A stretch of DNA of 64,000 nt, taken from NCBI RefSeq assembly GCF_950023065.1, contig NC_088677.1, positions 40,192,555 to 40,256,554 on the forward strand, given 5' to 3'. The position numbers and the translations under genes are program-made. The first letter of the stretch is position 1. Every line of letters starts with the position of its first letter. This document shows, piece after piece, positions 43,414 to 54,021 of the stretch. The notes beneath the pieces are model-generated. The model ran no database searches. It saw only the letters and a program-made list of their open reading frames with translations, and was not told where the DNA came from. The DNA comes from Planococcus citri (Eukaryota; Arthropoda; Insecta; Hemiptera; Pseudococcidae).

Positions 43414-46400
43414 TCTCCCATTGAGTAGGCTTCTATTTTTCCGAATTCAAGCACTTTTGGCTGAGCGTAATTTTTATTGAGTTTGCATATTATACATGCA
43501 TTAGTGATTTCTCGAATGTAATCGAGTGATTTTGGATGGTAATAAATGCGACGAAATGCTGCGTCTAATTTATTTGCACTAGTGTGTCCATAGGCAGTGT
43601 GTAAAAAGTCGACTGTGTCATAAAAAAGTTCGGTTGGCAAGTAGGGGACGTATGTATCGTCTTCTAGTCTTTTCATCAGAATTTCTTTTTTCTTCACATT
43701 GTCTTGAATCTCTTCATCTGTGTCGGATTCTGTACATTCTCCGATATTTATATTGCATTGATGTACAATTTTGTATCGATTTAATAGTCGTTTCTTTTTC
43801 TCTAGTTCTTTCCTGTTTTTTACAGGTATATATTCCTTCATTATTTTCATCATTGCGATGCAATTTTCATCAGTTTGTTGATATTTAGATATGTTTGACA
43901 TTTTGTCAAAAAGTCTTGGGACATTTTCGTCTAAAAATTTTAAGTCAAAAGTAGAAATCATCGTTTCGAAATTTTTTATTTCAAGTTCAGGTGCTCTCAT
44001 CATATAGAGCATCCTATTTGATTTGGTCATTGAAAATTGTAGGTCAAAGCAGTTGAGCATTGTAATCCAATATGCTGCTTTGCGATGCGTTTGCATCATG
44101 TCTCTGTATTTATTTATTGTGGCTAATAGGTTTTTCTTTACGTGAATTACACGTCCGAATACCCACATTTGTAGGCGTTTAAGTACCTGGACTAGTGCCA
44201 TCATGTCTTTATCAAAAGGTGTAAAATTCTTTTGGTGAGCTTCGAATGCAATCGATACAAATAAGCATATATGCTTTTGTTCGTCATCTTTATCTTTATT
44301 TGTAATGTAAAATAGAACTGCGTTCATAGCATCTTCACTTACGTATGTATCGAGATATAACTCAACGTCAGGAGGTGGTGGCTTAAGTGTGAAATCTGCA
44401 CAGAATTCTGTCTTTAGCTTTTCAAAAGCTTCTTCTTGGGCTGGGCCCCACAGTATTTTGCCATCTTTAGCACTTTTACCTACAGTCAAGTTATAAATTG
44501 GTCGCAATAATTGCATGTAATTTGGAATAAAATTCCTATATAGACCTGTAAGTCCAATTAGTTGTAGTAATTGTTTTACTGTCGTGATATTAAATTTACC
44601 TTTTTTGTTTGTATGTTTATCCACAAATTCCATAAATTTTGTTACTTTATCCTTTTGTTTAGAAATTTCGTCTTTGGATATTACAAATCCCAAGTGCTCC
44701 GCGTATTCGCGAAAGAATTGTGTTTTTGTAGGATTTAATTTTAATCCATTTTCACGAATGCGTTCGAATACGTGTAGTAGTCTTTTTAGTGTTTCTTGGA
44801 ATGTAGCTCCAGATACCTTCACGTCGTCGACGAATTTTGTGATTCCTTTTTGGTCAGGAATGACTTGGTTCATCATGTGGACGAATTCTCCACTTGAGAT
44901 TTTTAAACCGTAAGGGAGTCTACAGAACTCATATACTTGTCCACATACTTGGAACGCTGTAAATTTTCGTGATGCTTCATGTAGAACAAGTTGCCAAAAT
45001 CCTGACGTAAAGTCAAGAGTACAAAAATATTTGTCACTTGTATTCTCGTAAATTATCCATTCTATCGGACTTGGTTCAGTGAGTACTTTCTGTAAAACTG
45101 CGTTTAATTCGTCAGCATCTAAGCATAAACGTATATCTCCTGATTTTTTAATTACTGGAGCTGTAGTGTTTATGTAGTTTGACCTTGAAGGTCTAATTAT
45201 GCCTAATTTTAGCATTTTTGATATTGCTCTTCGTAAAGATTCAATTATCTTTTGTGAGGGTCGAAATTTTTCTCCTCTCCATTTTTTTAAGTCAGGTTCT
45301 TTGATGTCATTTATAAATTTGAATTGGACTTGTTCGCCCTTGTATTTGCCAGCATTAAAACTGAAAATGTCACAATATTCTTCTAGTTCTTTCCAAGCAT
45401 TATTCGCTTCTTCGAGTGTAATCCACCCTTTAATTACTAGATTATTTAAATCATTTCGCATGTTTTTCTTGTAAAGCTCTCTGGCTTTTTCTTGTTCGTG
45501 AGCCCAATCTTCATCTAGGTATTGTGTATGATTTTTTATCATTCGTACTGTACTGTGTACATTTTGTGGATATACCATCATGTTTTTCAATGGTAAGCTA
45601 CCATAACCAAATCTAGGTGTTAGTTCAAAACGTTCATCTTCTGTGAGGAAGGGTATTGTGAACGGTATACCATTCTTTGGGTTGCAGATAGCTCGTTCTT
45701 GACCATGCTCACAGTCAATTTTTATACCTAAGTACCTTAGTGATAGTCTACCAATTATGACGCTGTATCCATCTGTGTCTAGTATAAAAAATGGCATTGT
45801 TAGCATGTGGTTGCCTATGCGTACACATACCTCTACAATATGTGTCATTGCTCGTATGATTTTATTATCAGCTAATTTTAAGTTTACTGGGTGGTCCAGT
45901 TTTATGTATTTGATCCATTGAGGATGCTCTCTTGTTAGGTAATCTACTACCGGTTTTGTCATTGCATTGGGCAATGCCCCCGTGTCCAGCTGAGCTGGTA
46001 TAGGTACATTGTCTATAAATATGGGGATTGCGCAGTAGTAATCTTCTGTGTTTATTGTTGGTCGTTGTATATTTGTTTCGTGACGAGCTTCACTCTCATT
46101 TGTTTTCATAAATTCTAAAATGTCTAAAGCTTTTTGCTCTAATGTCAATTCAATCTTTTTGATTTGATTTGGATGTTCTTCATCCTCATTTGGCTCATAT
46201 CTACATATTTTGATCCATGGATCGTCTTTTAAATTGTCTACGAATGATAGTTGTACATCATTTAAGTCCATTATGTCAGGCATCATTAATATTGCCTCAT
46301 TTAACCGATTGTTAGGTTCCATTTGTAATGCTTTGTCTTCGTAAATTTCTCGATTTCCGAGGTTGTCTATTTTAATTTTTTTCATTCCAAGTATCGAATC

Positions 46401-48259
46401 GTATTCGTAATAGTCATAATGTAAAATTTTGTCCGGTGGTATAGTACCATTCATGTTTAAGGATTTTACCTCAAATGTTTTTATCTCATTTTCTATGTCG
46501 GTTTTATCTTCACCTTCGATTTGTTTTTCTTCGTCTAAGATATGTTTCTTTGATCTCGGCTTGATTGCCGTTTCTGCGTTGTAGGGTTTTGAAAGCTGTG
46601 CACTTTTTGTAGGTGGATCGTAAGTTATTCTTACGAATTCGGCTTTTCCGTTTTCTTGTGATCGAAATTCTCTTCGCATGTATTCTCCAGTAGCTGGATC
46701 TATACTTACTTTTTGAGCTAAAACAGCTACTAAAGTTTTCATCATGTTGCGATTAAGTTGTATTTTGTCTTGAGCTTTTTGTGTACAGCATTCGCTGAAT
46801 TTATTTTCTCGTACGTAGTTTATTGGTTCTTTCAATAGACTACCTGTTTTGGGCATTTCTTCGCCAGAATCGTCTACATCTAGCAATATTTTGCATAATA
46901 GGTCCATTACTATGGGGTACATCGCCATGTCAGGATAATACCTGTCGTATTCTTGACAATAGTGAAAAGTAGCCTCAATCGGCATAACCTCATTTTTTGG
47001 TGATTCTTCGGGTTGAATGAACCATCCTTTTTTGTTACTTTCGACTGTTTCAGTGCGTAAAAATTCGTAAGCTATTTGCTTATGAAATGTCACTCTAGGG
47101 TGATCGTCTGCTATTTCTTGGAACATCTTGCGATACTCTTTGTATCGATGTAGGCTCGTGCCTTGTTCACCTTTTTTCGGTGGTTTTGCTATTGGCATTA
47201 ATAGTATTATTCGTTCCGCTCCTTTTTCTAGCAGTGCGTTTACGATTAAACGTAATTTGTCTTTTACCATTTCAGTAGGCGCATTAAAGTGATTAAATTC
47301 AATTTGTCCTGCGGACAATATGTATTTGGCATTTTTTGGAAAGTTGGTTTTGCAAACTAGTTTTCGTAATGTTCTAATGTCGATCTGGTCCCTTATATAT
47401 TCTGGTAGTTGTTCGGCTCTGCGTACCGTTCCTCGTCTGATAAAGTGTACGATGCCGTCACCTATCCATATATAGTCTTCTGTGAATGCATTTTTCTGCA
47501 TAATCAGTGGAGGTAGCATTTTGCTAGACGAAGCCTCCGCGTCGCCTAGCTCTACTTGTTTCCCCGCAAGCTTGTCAGCTTTTTCTTTTTCTAAACGTTT
47601 CTTCTTCTCCTCTTCCGTCTCTTTCTTCGGAGGAGGTAATATAGTCACCTGGGTAGCCTGCTGCTGTGTAGCCTGGTTTAATGCATTTATTGGCGCTGTG
47701 AGTGTTGCTTGAGGTGCACTCACTTGTTGCTGCTGAGCAGCTTGCTGTTCATTTAGCGCTTGTAGGGCTGCTTGTTGCGCAGCTAGCGCATTTTGGTCTA
47801 CCTGTGGCATAAACGTCGGCATTTGCATTTGCATTAGCGGGTAGGGGTAATATGTGGGCGCTTGAAATACCGTTGGATATGGATATACCATAGGTGCTTG
47901 TGTTTGGATCATCGATGTATCGAAATGATTCTGTGATGAATTGGCTGATGTATCTGGGTAGCTATCGTCCATATTATCGTCGTAATTAGTGTTATTAAAA
48001 TCTACGTAATTACCGTAATCGTCGTACCCATAATTGGGTGTGTATTCTTGACCGTAGTCTGGCATTATGCCTTCCATTTCCATCTGTTTCACTGGTAATG
48101 TTTGTTGTTGATTTCCTCCTTGTGGAGGTTTGTAGATAGCTACCGTTGTATCGGTATTAAGTTGTTGTTGCCTACCTTGTATCGGTAGGGGTGGTCTTTG
48201 TGAACCTTGTTGGAATCTGTTGTTTTGTTGGCGTTGGCCGCCATTTGATTGGTTATTAT
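43414..48259 (-). CDS. pol: gag-pol, middle portion: SGNH-like linker, protease, RT, degenerate RNase H, integrase zinc domain (interrupted)
   Basis: Numbered from the codon at 48,092, which is a GTG inside an already open frame and not a start. Residues 1-150 are Tyr/Asp- then Gln/Ala-rich. Residues about 200-400 have an SGNH-like layout (YIWIGDG 207-213, KYILSAGQ, ERIILLMP). Aspartic protease: LDTGA at 702-706, with the VIIG flap-side partner near 778-781. RT: residues about 940-1,190, with LDFTSGFWQ (catalytic Asp1027) and FVDD (1,087-1,090). First RNase H: about 1,240-1,330, with Asp1248 kept, Glu changed to Asp1296, and the TDH motif replaced by VKKN. Integrase zinc-binding HHCC: His1498, His1503, Cys1533, Cys1536. 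Translation enters the MULE after about residue 1,563 and stops at 43,242. RT order is Ty3/Gypsy-like. Confidence 0.92.
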
Positions 48260-48940
48260 CAGAGTTGGCGCGATTCGAATCGCATGAAAGAATCGAGAAA
48301 GAATCCGATTCTCACGATTCGAATCGGATTCGAATCGCGGTTCCCCAAGTCAAAAGAATCGGGAAATGTAGGAATCCGATTCCCTTTTATAGAGAATCGC
48401 ACCTCCTCGATTCCCTGCGATTCCTTGCAGATGTTTTTCACGTGTTAAAACAGTAAAATGTACTATTTTTAATGCCTTTTAAGTCATGCATTTGCATTTT
48501 GTAATTCGGGACTGATGACATTTTTTCAAAGGTCGGCTGTTGTGTGAAAATATCGCGAATCAGTGATTCTATACAGTGAAGGAATCGCGCAACGTACGAG
48601 TAAGAATCGGATCCTCTTTAATGGAGAATCGCGCCTTCTCGATTCCCTGCGATTCCCTGCTCACAGCAACAAACTAAAGAATAGAACATGCAAAATGAGC
48701 ATATACCAAGTTGGGGAAATTACTCATTTCATTTCAGATTCATTTGTGAAGTCCTGAAGTTGAAAAAAAATAGTATTTGGGAATCGGAATCGGAGGGAAT
48801 CGAGAACCGCTAAAGAATCGGATTCAGAACCGGATTCGCTTTGTGAAAGAATCGAGACTGGGGAATCGCGATTCTCCCAAGCATGAGAATCGTAATTCAG
48901 GAATCCGATTCTGACGAACTGAGGAATCGCGCCAACTCTG
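48260..48940. mobile_element. hAT-type MITE inserted in gag, 681 bp
   Basis: The terminal inverted repeats are CAGAGTTGGCGCGATTC at both ends, flanked by an exact 8-bp duplication GTTATTAT (48,252-48,259 and 48,941-48,948). The interior is packed with GAATCG/CGATTC/GGAATCG words and has no transposase. By chance it has the same length as the MULE in integrase. It adds 689 bp, shifting the present reading frame and ending gag early. Confidence 0.92.
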
Positions 48941-48948
48941 GTTATTAT

Positions 48949-50434
48949 TTTGTTGTCTTTGAAATCTTTGACCATTTTGATTCCAATTATTTTGATTTTG
49001 AGGTCTGTTGAATCTTTGATTCATCTGTTGATTGTAAAATTGAGCATATTGCTCCGGTGTAAATCTAGGTTGGAAATTTTGTAGCATTTGCTGCTGTTGT
49101 ATTAGTAGATTATTTTGCGCTGTGCGTAAATCAGGTATGTTAGTATTCTGTGTCGTAAATTTTTCGGGTGTGTATTTTAGTTCCTTGTGTTTAGGATTAT
49201 GTTCTTTTTTCGAGATTTGTCTTAAGATTTCAATAAATTCGTCGATCGTTAGGTCCGGTTTTTGGACATATAATGCGTACATTTTTGGTGTCTTATCTCT
49301 CATCATGTCAACGATGAATTTTTCATCTCTAATAGTGGAATTTTTGAAATTTTCCAACCATCGTATCAGAAATCCAATGATTTCTGGTAACGAACGGCAG
49401 TATTTTGCGTCATCGCAAAAGTTTTCAGCATCTTGCTGTGCTTTTGCATTCCAGTAGAAATTTAAAAAATTCGTGCGTAAATCGTTATATACATGAACTT
49501 GTAAGTTAATACTTTTGAAAGCCCATTGGTCTTTCGTGTCTATGTTCGCGCGGAAGGCTGCGGCCTTCATAAATTCAGTCACATTAAATCCAAGAATGTA
49601 TTCTTCAAACGCATTAATGTACTCGTATGGGAAATAACGTCGATGTTCGTTAAAGAACACGCCAGCGTTACGCATAGCTGCGTAGTCGATCTTCGTTGGT
49701 AGCGTGTCTGCGCCTGTGATCGCACGTTGTTGTGGATTTGCTTGTAGCGAATCGTGAATTTTTAATACTGTATTTGTAAGTGCCATTTGGTTGATAGTGC
49801 AATTGTTCACTAATTGTACTTGTTCAGCTACATTTTGTTCGATGCTTTGCATTCTGTTGTCGTTTTCTATAAATTTCTTTTTAGCGCTTTCATCTAATGT
49901 CGTGTGTTTGTTTGAGTAATTAACTGCCCAATCATTTAGTTCATCTAATTTTTGGCGTACGTATTGTACGTTTGTAGCTGCGTCTTGCGCTTGATTACGT
50001 GCTTCGAGTGCGTGTGACGCCGATGTCGACGCATTTTCAGCTGCGGTTTGAGCGATGTTTCTCGATTCAGTTGCTACCGATTTTGTTGTTTCGATATGCG
50101 ATGCTAATTCGCGTTGATTATCAAAAATTATTTGCATTTGTGTATTGTCATATTTCCATGACTCTTGTAATAAATTACGTAGGTGTTTTATATCATCGTC
50201 CTCACCGGGAGGGTGGGCGGGAATATTCGTGCTACGAGGAGTGAAGGTGTATTTGTCGTTCATGTTTTCGTTTGATACGATATCGGATTTTTCCAAAGTT
50301 TTCTGATTTTGCTTTTCAGAAATCGGTTTCGGAACACTTTGTGTTCGACTGCGCCTATGAGTTCCCCCTTGTAGAGTTACCTCGTTGTAATCTACACGGC
50401 TTATACTTCTCTCACTACGTCTCAAGTTTGACAT
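48949..50434 (-). CDS. gag: gag portion of gag-pol (interrupted)
   Basis: The first in-frame ATG is at 50,434 (MSNLRRSERSISRVDYNEVT). The N-terminal 90 residues are basic and polar. Residues about 90-215 form a long helical/coiled-coil stretch (repeated Ala/Gln/Asn heptad-like runs). Residues about 240-400 look like a retrotransposon capsid (YEYINAFEEYILGFN, FLNFYWNAKAQ, EIIGFLIRWLENF, DMMRDKTPKMYALYV). The C-terminal region is Gln/Asn/Arg-rich (nucleocapsid-like) with no CCHC zinc knuckle seen. At present the frame runs into the hAT MITE and stops at 48,824. Discounting that insertion, gag and pol share one frame with no frameshift or stop between them. Confidence 0.85.
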
Positions 50435-50927
50435 ACGCGCCAAAATAAATTCACTACTGTGTAGTTATAAATTTTATTACAAGTAATACAAGTCACAAAT
50501 AATAATATGTACAATTAAATGCGTATATATACGCAACGTGGTAGATCACGCTGTTTAAAAACGCGCGAAAACACCTCGTGTTGTAAAAAATACGTTAGGT
50601 GCAGCGGCAGCTGCGACAGTAAAATCGTCCGAGGTTGCGGCAGCGACAACGGCTCCGTTTTCCGAATTCGGCGGCTGGACGGGGCGGCGGTGGCAGCACG
50701 TACCACGTTGATTCGAGTGCTTTTGCTTCGCCTCTTCTTGGCTAATTTTCTCAAATTAACCTACGCGAAAATGCAAATAAAAGCTCCTACTTATGTCTAG
50801 ATTATTAATAAAGCCACTTTTTAATCTTTTATTTGCGGATTTACCACCAAAAAGAAAAATAGCAAGCGTGTACGAGCTCTAGCGGCTCTCTATTTGTCTG
50901 TAGACAATAAGCAAAAAATGAAAAAGT
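50435..50927 (-). other. Leader region between primer site and gag
   Basis: Nearly 500 bases of 5' untranslated leader. It is GC-richer around 50,600-50,720 (GCAGCGGCAGC, GGCGGCGG words). A 79-codon frame with no family features is present but not believed. Packaging and splice-donor signals would be expected here, but none was recognised with confidence. Confidence 0.5.
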
Positions 50928-50945
50928 ACTTGACGTTAGGCGCCA
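50928..50945 (-). promoter_or_regulatory. Primer-binding site, tRNA-Lys-like
   Basis: In element orientation TGGCGCCTAACGTCAAGT starts one base after the 5' LTR. TGGCGCC and AACGT match the complement of a tRNA-Lys 3' end (TGGCGCCCAACGT...), with a mismatch at the eighth base and divergence beyond the thirteenth. A tRNA-Lys primer is therefore likely but not certain. Confidence 0.7.
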
Positions 50946-50946
50946 A

Positions 50947-51414
50947 TGTAAATATAATGATATTATGTACCACTAGACGATACTGCATAAGCTGAATACT
51001 CTGAGAATATTACTTACCCCGGCAAAAGGCTATACCAATTATATCACACAATAAGTAAAATGTAGTCACGTGTAAGACACTATGTATTAAACGTAAAAGA
51101 ATAAACACAATTAAATACCTTTGAAGAAGGTTTTTAGTATCAACACGATACTTTACACTTAACACTAATTACTTATAATTAAACACAATTAAAACTAATA
51201 TAATACGCTTTCTTGCCAATTATGGCTATGATACACCACCGAGATTATACCGCGTCGACACGTCCGATCACTACGTACCTCAACAATATAACAATCGGCC
51301 GCAGCGCCGCTCCGTGGGCTTGTAGCCCTGTGTCGCGACGCGTGATCAGTGTTACCAACACATATACTTAACCCTATATAACCCTTACAGGTCCGGCATA
51401 TCTCCCCTCTATCA
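50947..51414 (-). repeat. 5' LTR of the retrotransposon (468 bp)
   Basis: It has the same length as the 3' LTR and one visible difference. In element orientation it opens TGATAGAGGGG. A TATATA box-like word (GGTTATATAGGG) lies within the first 60 bases, and a GC-rich patch with CGCGACGCG and GCGGCGCTGCGGCC words follows. U3/R/U5 borders cannot be set from sequence alone. Confidence 0.95.
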
Positions 51415-51759
51415 GTAAAAAAAATCCTGGTGAAAAAAAATAAAAAAAGGAGTTTTTTTTGTAGTGACAATGACTGGCGGTACTACTAATGATTCTAATC
51501 GTTCATGTTCAGACGGGATGTTTTGGTTTGAATTGTGTAGACTGTAGAGTACAATAGAATTGAAACATCAACACCATCGCCGCTTACGGTTTATTGCCTG
51601 TTCTCTTGTAAATCTTGTTAAAATGTCAATAGCACCATTAACCATAAGGTCCTCTGATTTTGAATTCGAGGTAATTTGTGATTTTTTTCTAGAAGGCCGT
51701 GACTATTTTAGTCGATCTTCATTAATGCGTCAGTGTATCTACATATAATGTAAACTGTG

Positions 51760-51985
51760 TAGAGCTGTGCGCCGCCGTCTAAACGTCGCCGTTGAGAATA
51801 ATTTTTTGAAAGAAAATTCGCCGCGGAATATGATGATCGGCGAAAAGCTGAACGCCGACACCGCCACCGCCGGAAAAATGTCGGCGTTTTGTCGGCGGTG
51901 AACCTCAAAATGCTGCCAAATTAGTATTTTGAATTGTAAAAATTTTATCCGCCGCCAAAGCATTTTTGGTCGGCGCACAGCACTA
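51760..51985. mobile_element. Short MITE with TAGAGCTGTGCGCCG ends
   Basis: The left end is TAGAGCTGTGCGCCG and the right end in reverse complement TAGTGCTGTGCGCCG. The 226-bp interior is rich in CGCCG/GTCGGCG words. The flanks share ACTGTG with an offset, so an 8-bp hAT duplication is plausible but not exact. Confidence 0.55.
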
Positions 51986-52111
51986 ATTACTGTGGCAACT
52001 GCCTGACCATAGCTTTTTTCTTTTGAAAACATTGGTGTTCTAATTTCTAGTGAACAAGTTTTACTTGGAAAACCCGCCCCTAAGAAATTACTGTTTTCCC
52101 CAGTTAATAAA

Positions 52112-52362
52112 TACTCTTTAAATTTTAAACAGTCAATTTTCACTGCTTAGCAGTCACGGCATTTTGCCTTTTTAAAAGCAGTAGTTTTTTACTGCAAAAC
52201 AGTGAAAAATGTACTGAATTGGTCAGTAAAAAATCATTTTGACTGACCAATTCAGTAAATTTTGTACTGTTTTGCAGTAAAAAAACTATATACTGCTTTT
52301 AAAAAGACAAAATGTCGTGATTGCTAAGCAGTGAAAATTGACTGTTTCAAATTTAGAGAGTA
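52112..52362. mobile_element. Fold-back MITE, almost entirely inverted repeat
   Basis: The two arms of about 115 bp each (starting TACTCTTTAAA / TACTCTCTAAA) pair almost throughout, including AACAGTCAATTTTCACTGC and TACTGAATTGGTCAGT, leaving a loop of a few bases. A TA-type flank is possible but ambiguous. A transcript would form a long near-perfect hairpin, a plausible small-RNA source. Confidence 0.75.
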
Positions 52363-52683
52363 CTTGAATAGTAATCGGGATCCCCTATTTAAAATAACAA
52401 AAAAACATCACGCATTCGGCATTACTCATTAAAAATTGAAAAAGATAACATAATTTATCTGATACCTTTTTTAAAAATGAGGAACAAATTGAAAAATTAT
52501 CATTCGCCATTTTTCACTTTTTTAAAAATAATAGGTACTTGTCAAAAATAAAAATATCCATTGTCAGGACGTCACAATATATTTGTAAGTCACTGCACAC
52601 TGCAAGGTAATAAAAATAATTCAACTTTACTTAATTTTTAATTTGCTTGATTGCCACTACCTGTGATTCATTGGCTATCCATT

Positions 52684-53047
52684 TAGTGTTGGGCAAATTC
52701 GCGAATATTCTTTTTTTGCTTGCGCATGCGCAAGAATATGCGCATATTCTTGCGCATATTCCGCAGATTCTTTTCAAAAAATTAGAAAATTATTGCCTAG
52801 TTTAGAGATAATAGGGAAAAGGTTTTGGTAACTTTCAAATTATTGAGGAAAATTGGAAATTTATAAAGAAAAGTAGTTGTAAAACTTGTAAATTGTGGAA
52901 AATTGTAGAAAAATCTTCAAATTTTTTGAAAAAAGTCCCGATTTTTATTTTTTTGAGAGAATATTCTCCAAGCGTTTGAGAATATTCGCGAATATTCGCG
53001 AATATTCTCAGATTATGCGCATTGAGAATATTCTCAGGCCAACACTA
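52684..53047. mobile_element. hAT-type MITE with GCGAATATTC words
   Basis: The ends are TAGTGTTGGGC and, in reverse complement, TAGTGTTGGCC, with an exact 8-bp duplication TATCCATT (52,676-52,683 and 53,048-53,055). The 364-bp interior iterates GCGCATATTC / GCGAATATTC near both ends. No ORF. Confidence 0.85.
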
Positions 53048-53399
53048 TATCCATTATATCTAGGTAAAATATTGTTCCAGTAACACGTAATACATGTAAT
53101 ACAAAAGGCAATATCTTCTGCCTTAGATATGGCTATATAGTCAACTTCATTCACACGAGACGCGGTTGTGTGAACATCTTTCACCTTTTGGTTCGACACC
53201 ACTGATCAGATGTTACACATTTTAACATTCCAAAACATGCAACACTGGCTTCTACTGAAAGGTATACTGTATGGTGTATTCGATGGATTAAGGCTTACTG
53301 TGGATTTACGAGTTAAAAATGAAAATATGATTCGGTCATGATTAATATGCAATAATAATCGTAAAAATAATGTACATCGAATTAATTTTTCAGTTTTAA

Positions 53400-53512
53400 C
53401 CCTTGAAATTAATGCTTTCGTAAACGCTGATAAGAAAGCCCCGTCTGAAAAATGTAAACATTCTAGCCAGCTCACTAGCGCCCCTATGTGAGTGTCCGGT
53501 CCGAATTTGTCT
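53400..53512 (+). repeat. Dispersed repeat copy containing a CTCF-like core
   Basis: Partner of the 23,735-23,830 copy in opposite orientation (CACTAGCGCCCCTATGTGAG core). The hAT MITE at 53,521 inserted immediately beside it. It lies about 1.4 kb upstream of ATG12, so it could be regulatory. That is inference. Confidence 0.5.
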
Positions 53513-53520
53513 AAAATTTC

Positions 53521-54013
53521 CAGTGATGGGCCGCTCAAGGTTTTTTGCGCTCGCGCTCCGCTCACGCTCACACTCACACCACATTCATAACGCTCCCGCT
53601 CGCGCTCCGCTCAGGGTGTTCATTTTAGCGCTCCCGCTCATTGTTGCGCTCACGTTGTTTGAGCGCGCGCTCAAATGCGCTCACGCTCACATACGTAATA
53701 TGCTCATTTTTCGATTTTTTTCAAATTTGAATCTAAACTAATACGAACTAAAATGTAAAAAGATGAAACAGAAACGAAAAACGCGGGATCCAAGTAAAAA
53801 AATGCCAACTTTTTTTAGATTTTGCCCCTTTTGGAAAAGAATTTCTGAGCGGCCTGAGCGCAGAAAAAGAGTGCGCTCAGCATGAATTGTACGCTCACGC
53901 TCACCGCTCCGCTCAAGATGTAAATCATGCGCTCGCGCTCGCGCTCCCGCTCACTGAAAACCCCTGAGCGCACTAAGAGCGCGCGCTCATGAGCGCTGAG
54001 CGGCCCATCACTG
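53521..54013. mobile_element. hAT-type MITE filled with GAGCGC/GCGCTC words
   Basis: Perfect TIRs CAGTGATGGGCCGCTCA and an exact 8-bp duplication AAAATTTC (53,513-53,520 and 54,014-54,021). The 493-bp interior repeats GCTCACGCTC, GCGCTCCCGCTC and GAGCGC. The open frames in it are by-products of the repeats. Confidence 0.9.
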
Positions 54014-54021
54014 AAAATTTC

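Larger units (their letters stand above)
32942..51414 (-). mobile_element. Giant Ty3/Gypsy-type LTR retrotransposon, 18,473 bp
   Basis: Two 468-bp direct LTRs bound the element, and GTAA is duplicated outside them (32,938-32,941 and 51,415-51,418). It reads on the minus strand. Order: 5' LTR, tRNA-Lys-like primer site, gag-pol (protease, RT, degenerate RNase H, integrase with an embedded second RNase H), a 109-residue ORF, a 96-residue ORF, an 875-residue RING/SGNH-like ORF, 3' LTR. RT before integrase and the GPY/F module place it in Ty3/Gypsy rather than Copia. Two 681-bp DNA transposons interrupt gag and integrase. Without them it would be about 17.1 kb, still very large for the group. No env-like protein (signal peptide, membrane anchor) is present. 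Confidence 0.95.

Noticed and set aside
43634..47712. Several plus-strand frames opposite pol (70-110 codons)
   Set aside because: They are shadows of the minus-strand pol frame, with no conserved features of their own.
48191..48757. Open frames on the plus strand within the gag MITE
   Set aside because: They translate iterated GAATCG words of the hAT MITE and are not protein genes.
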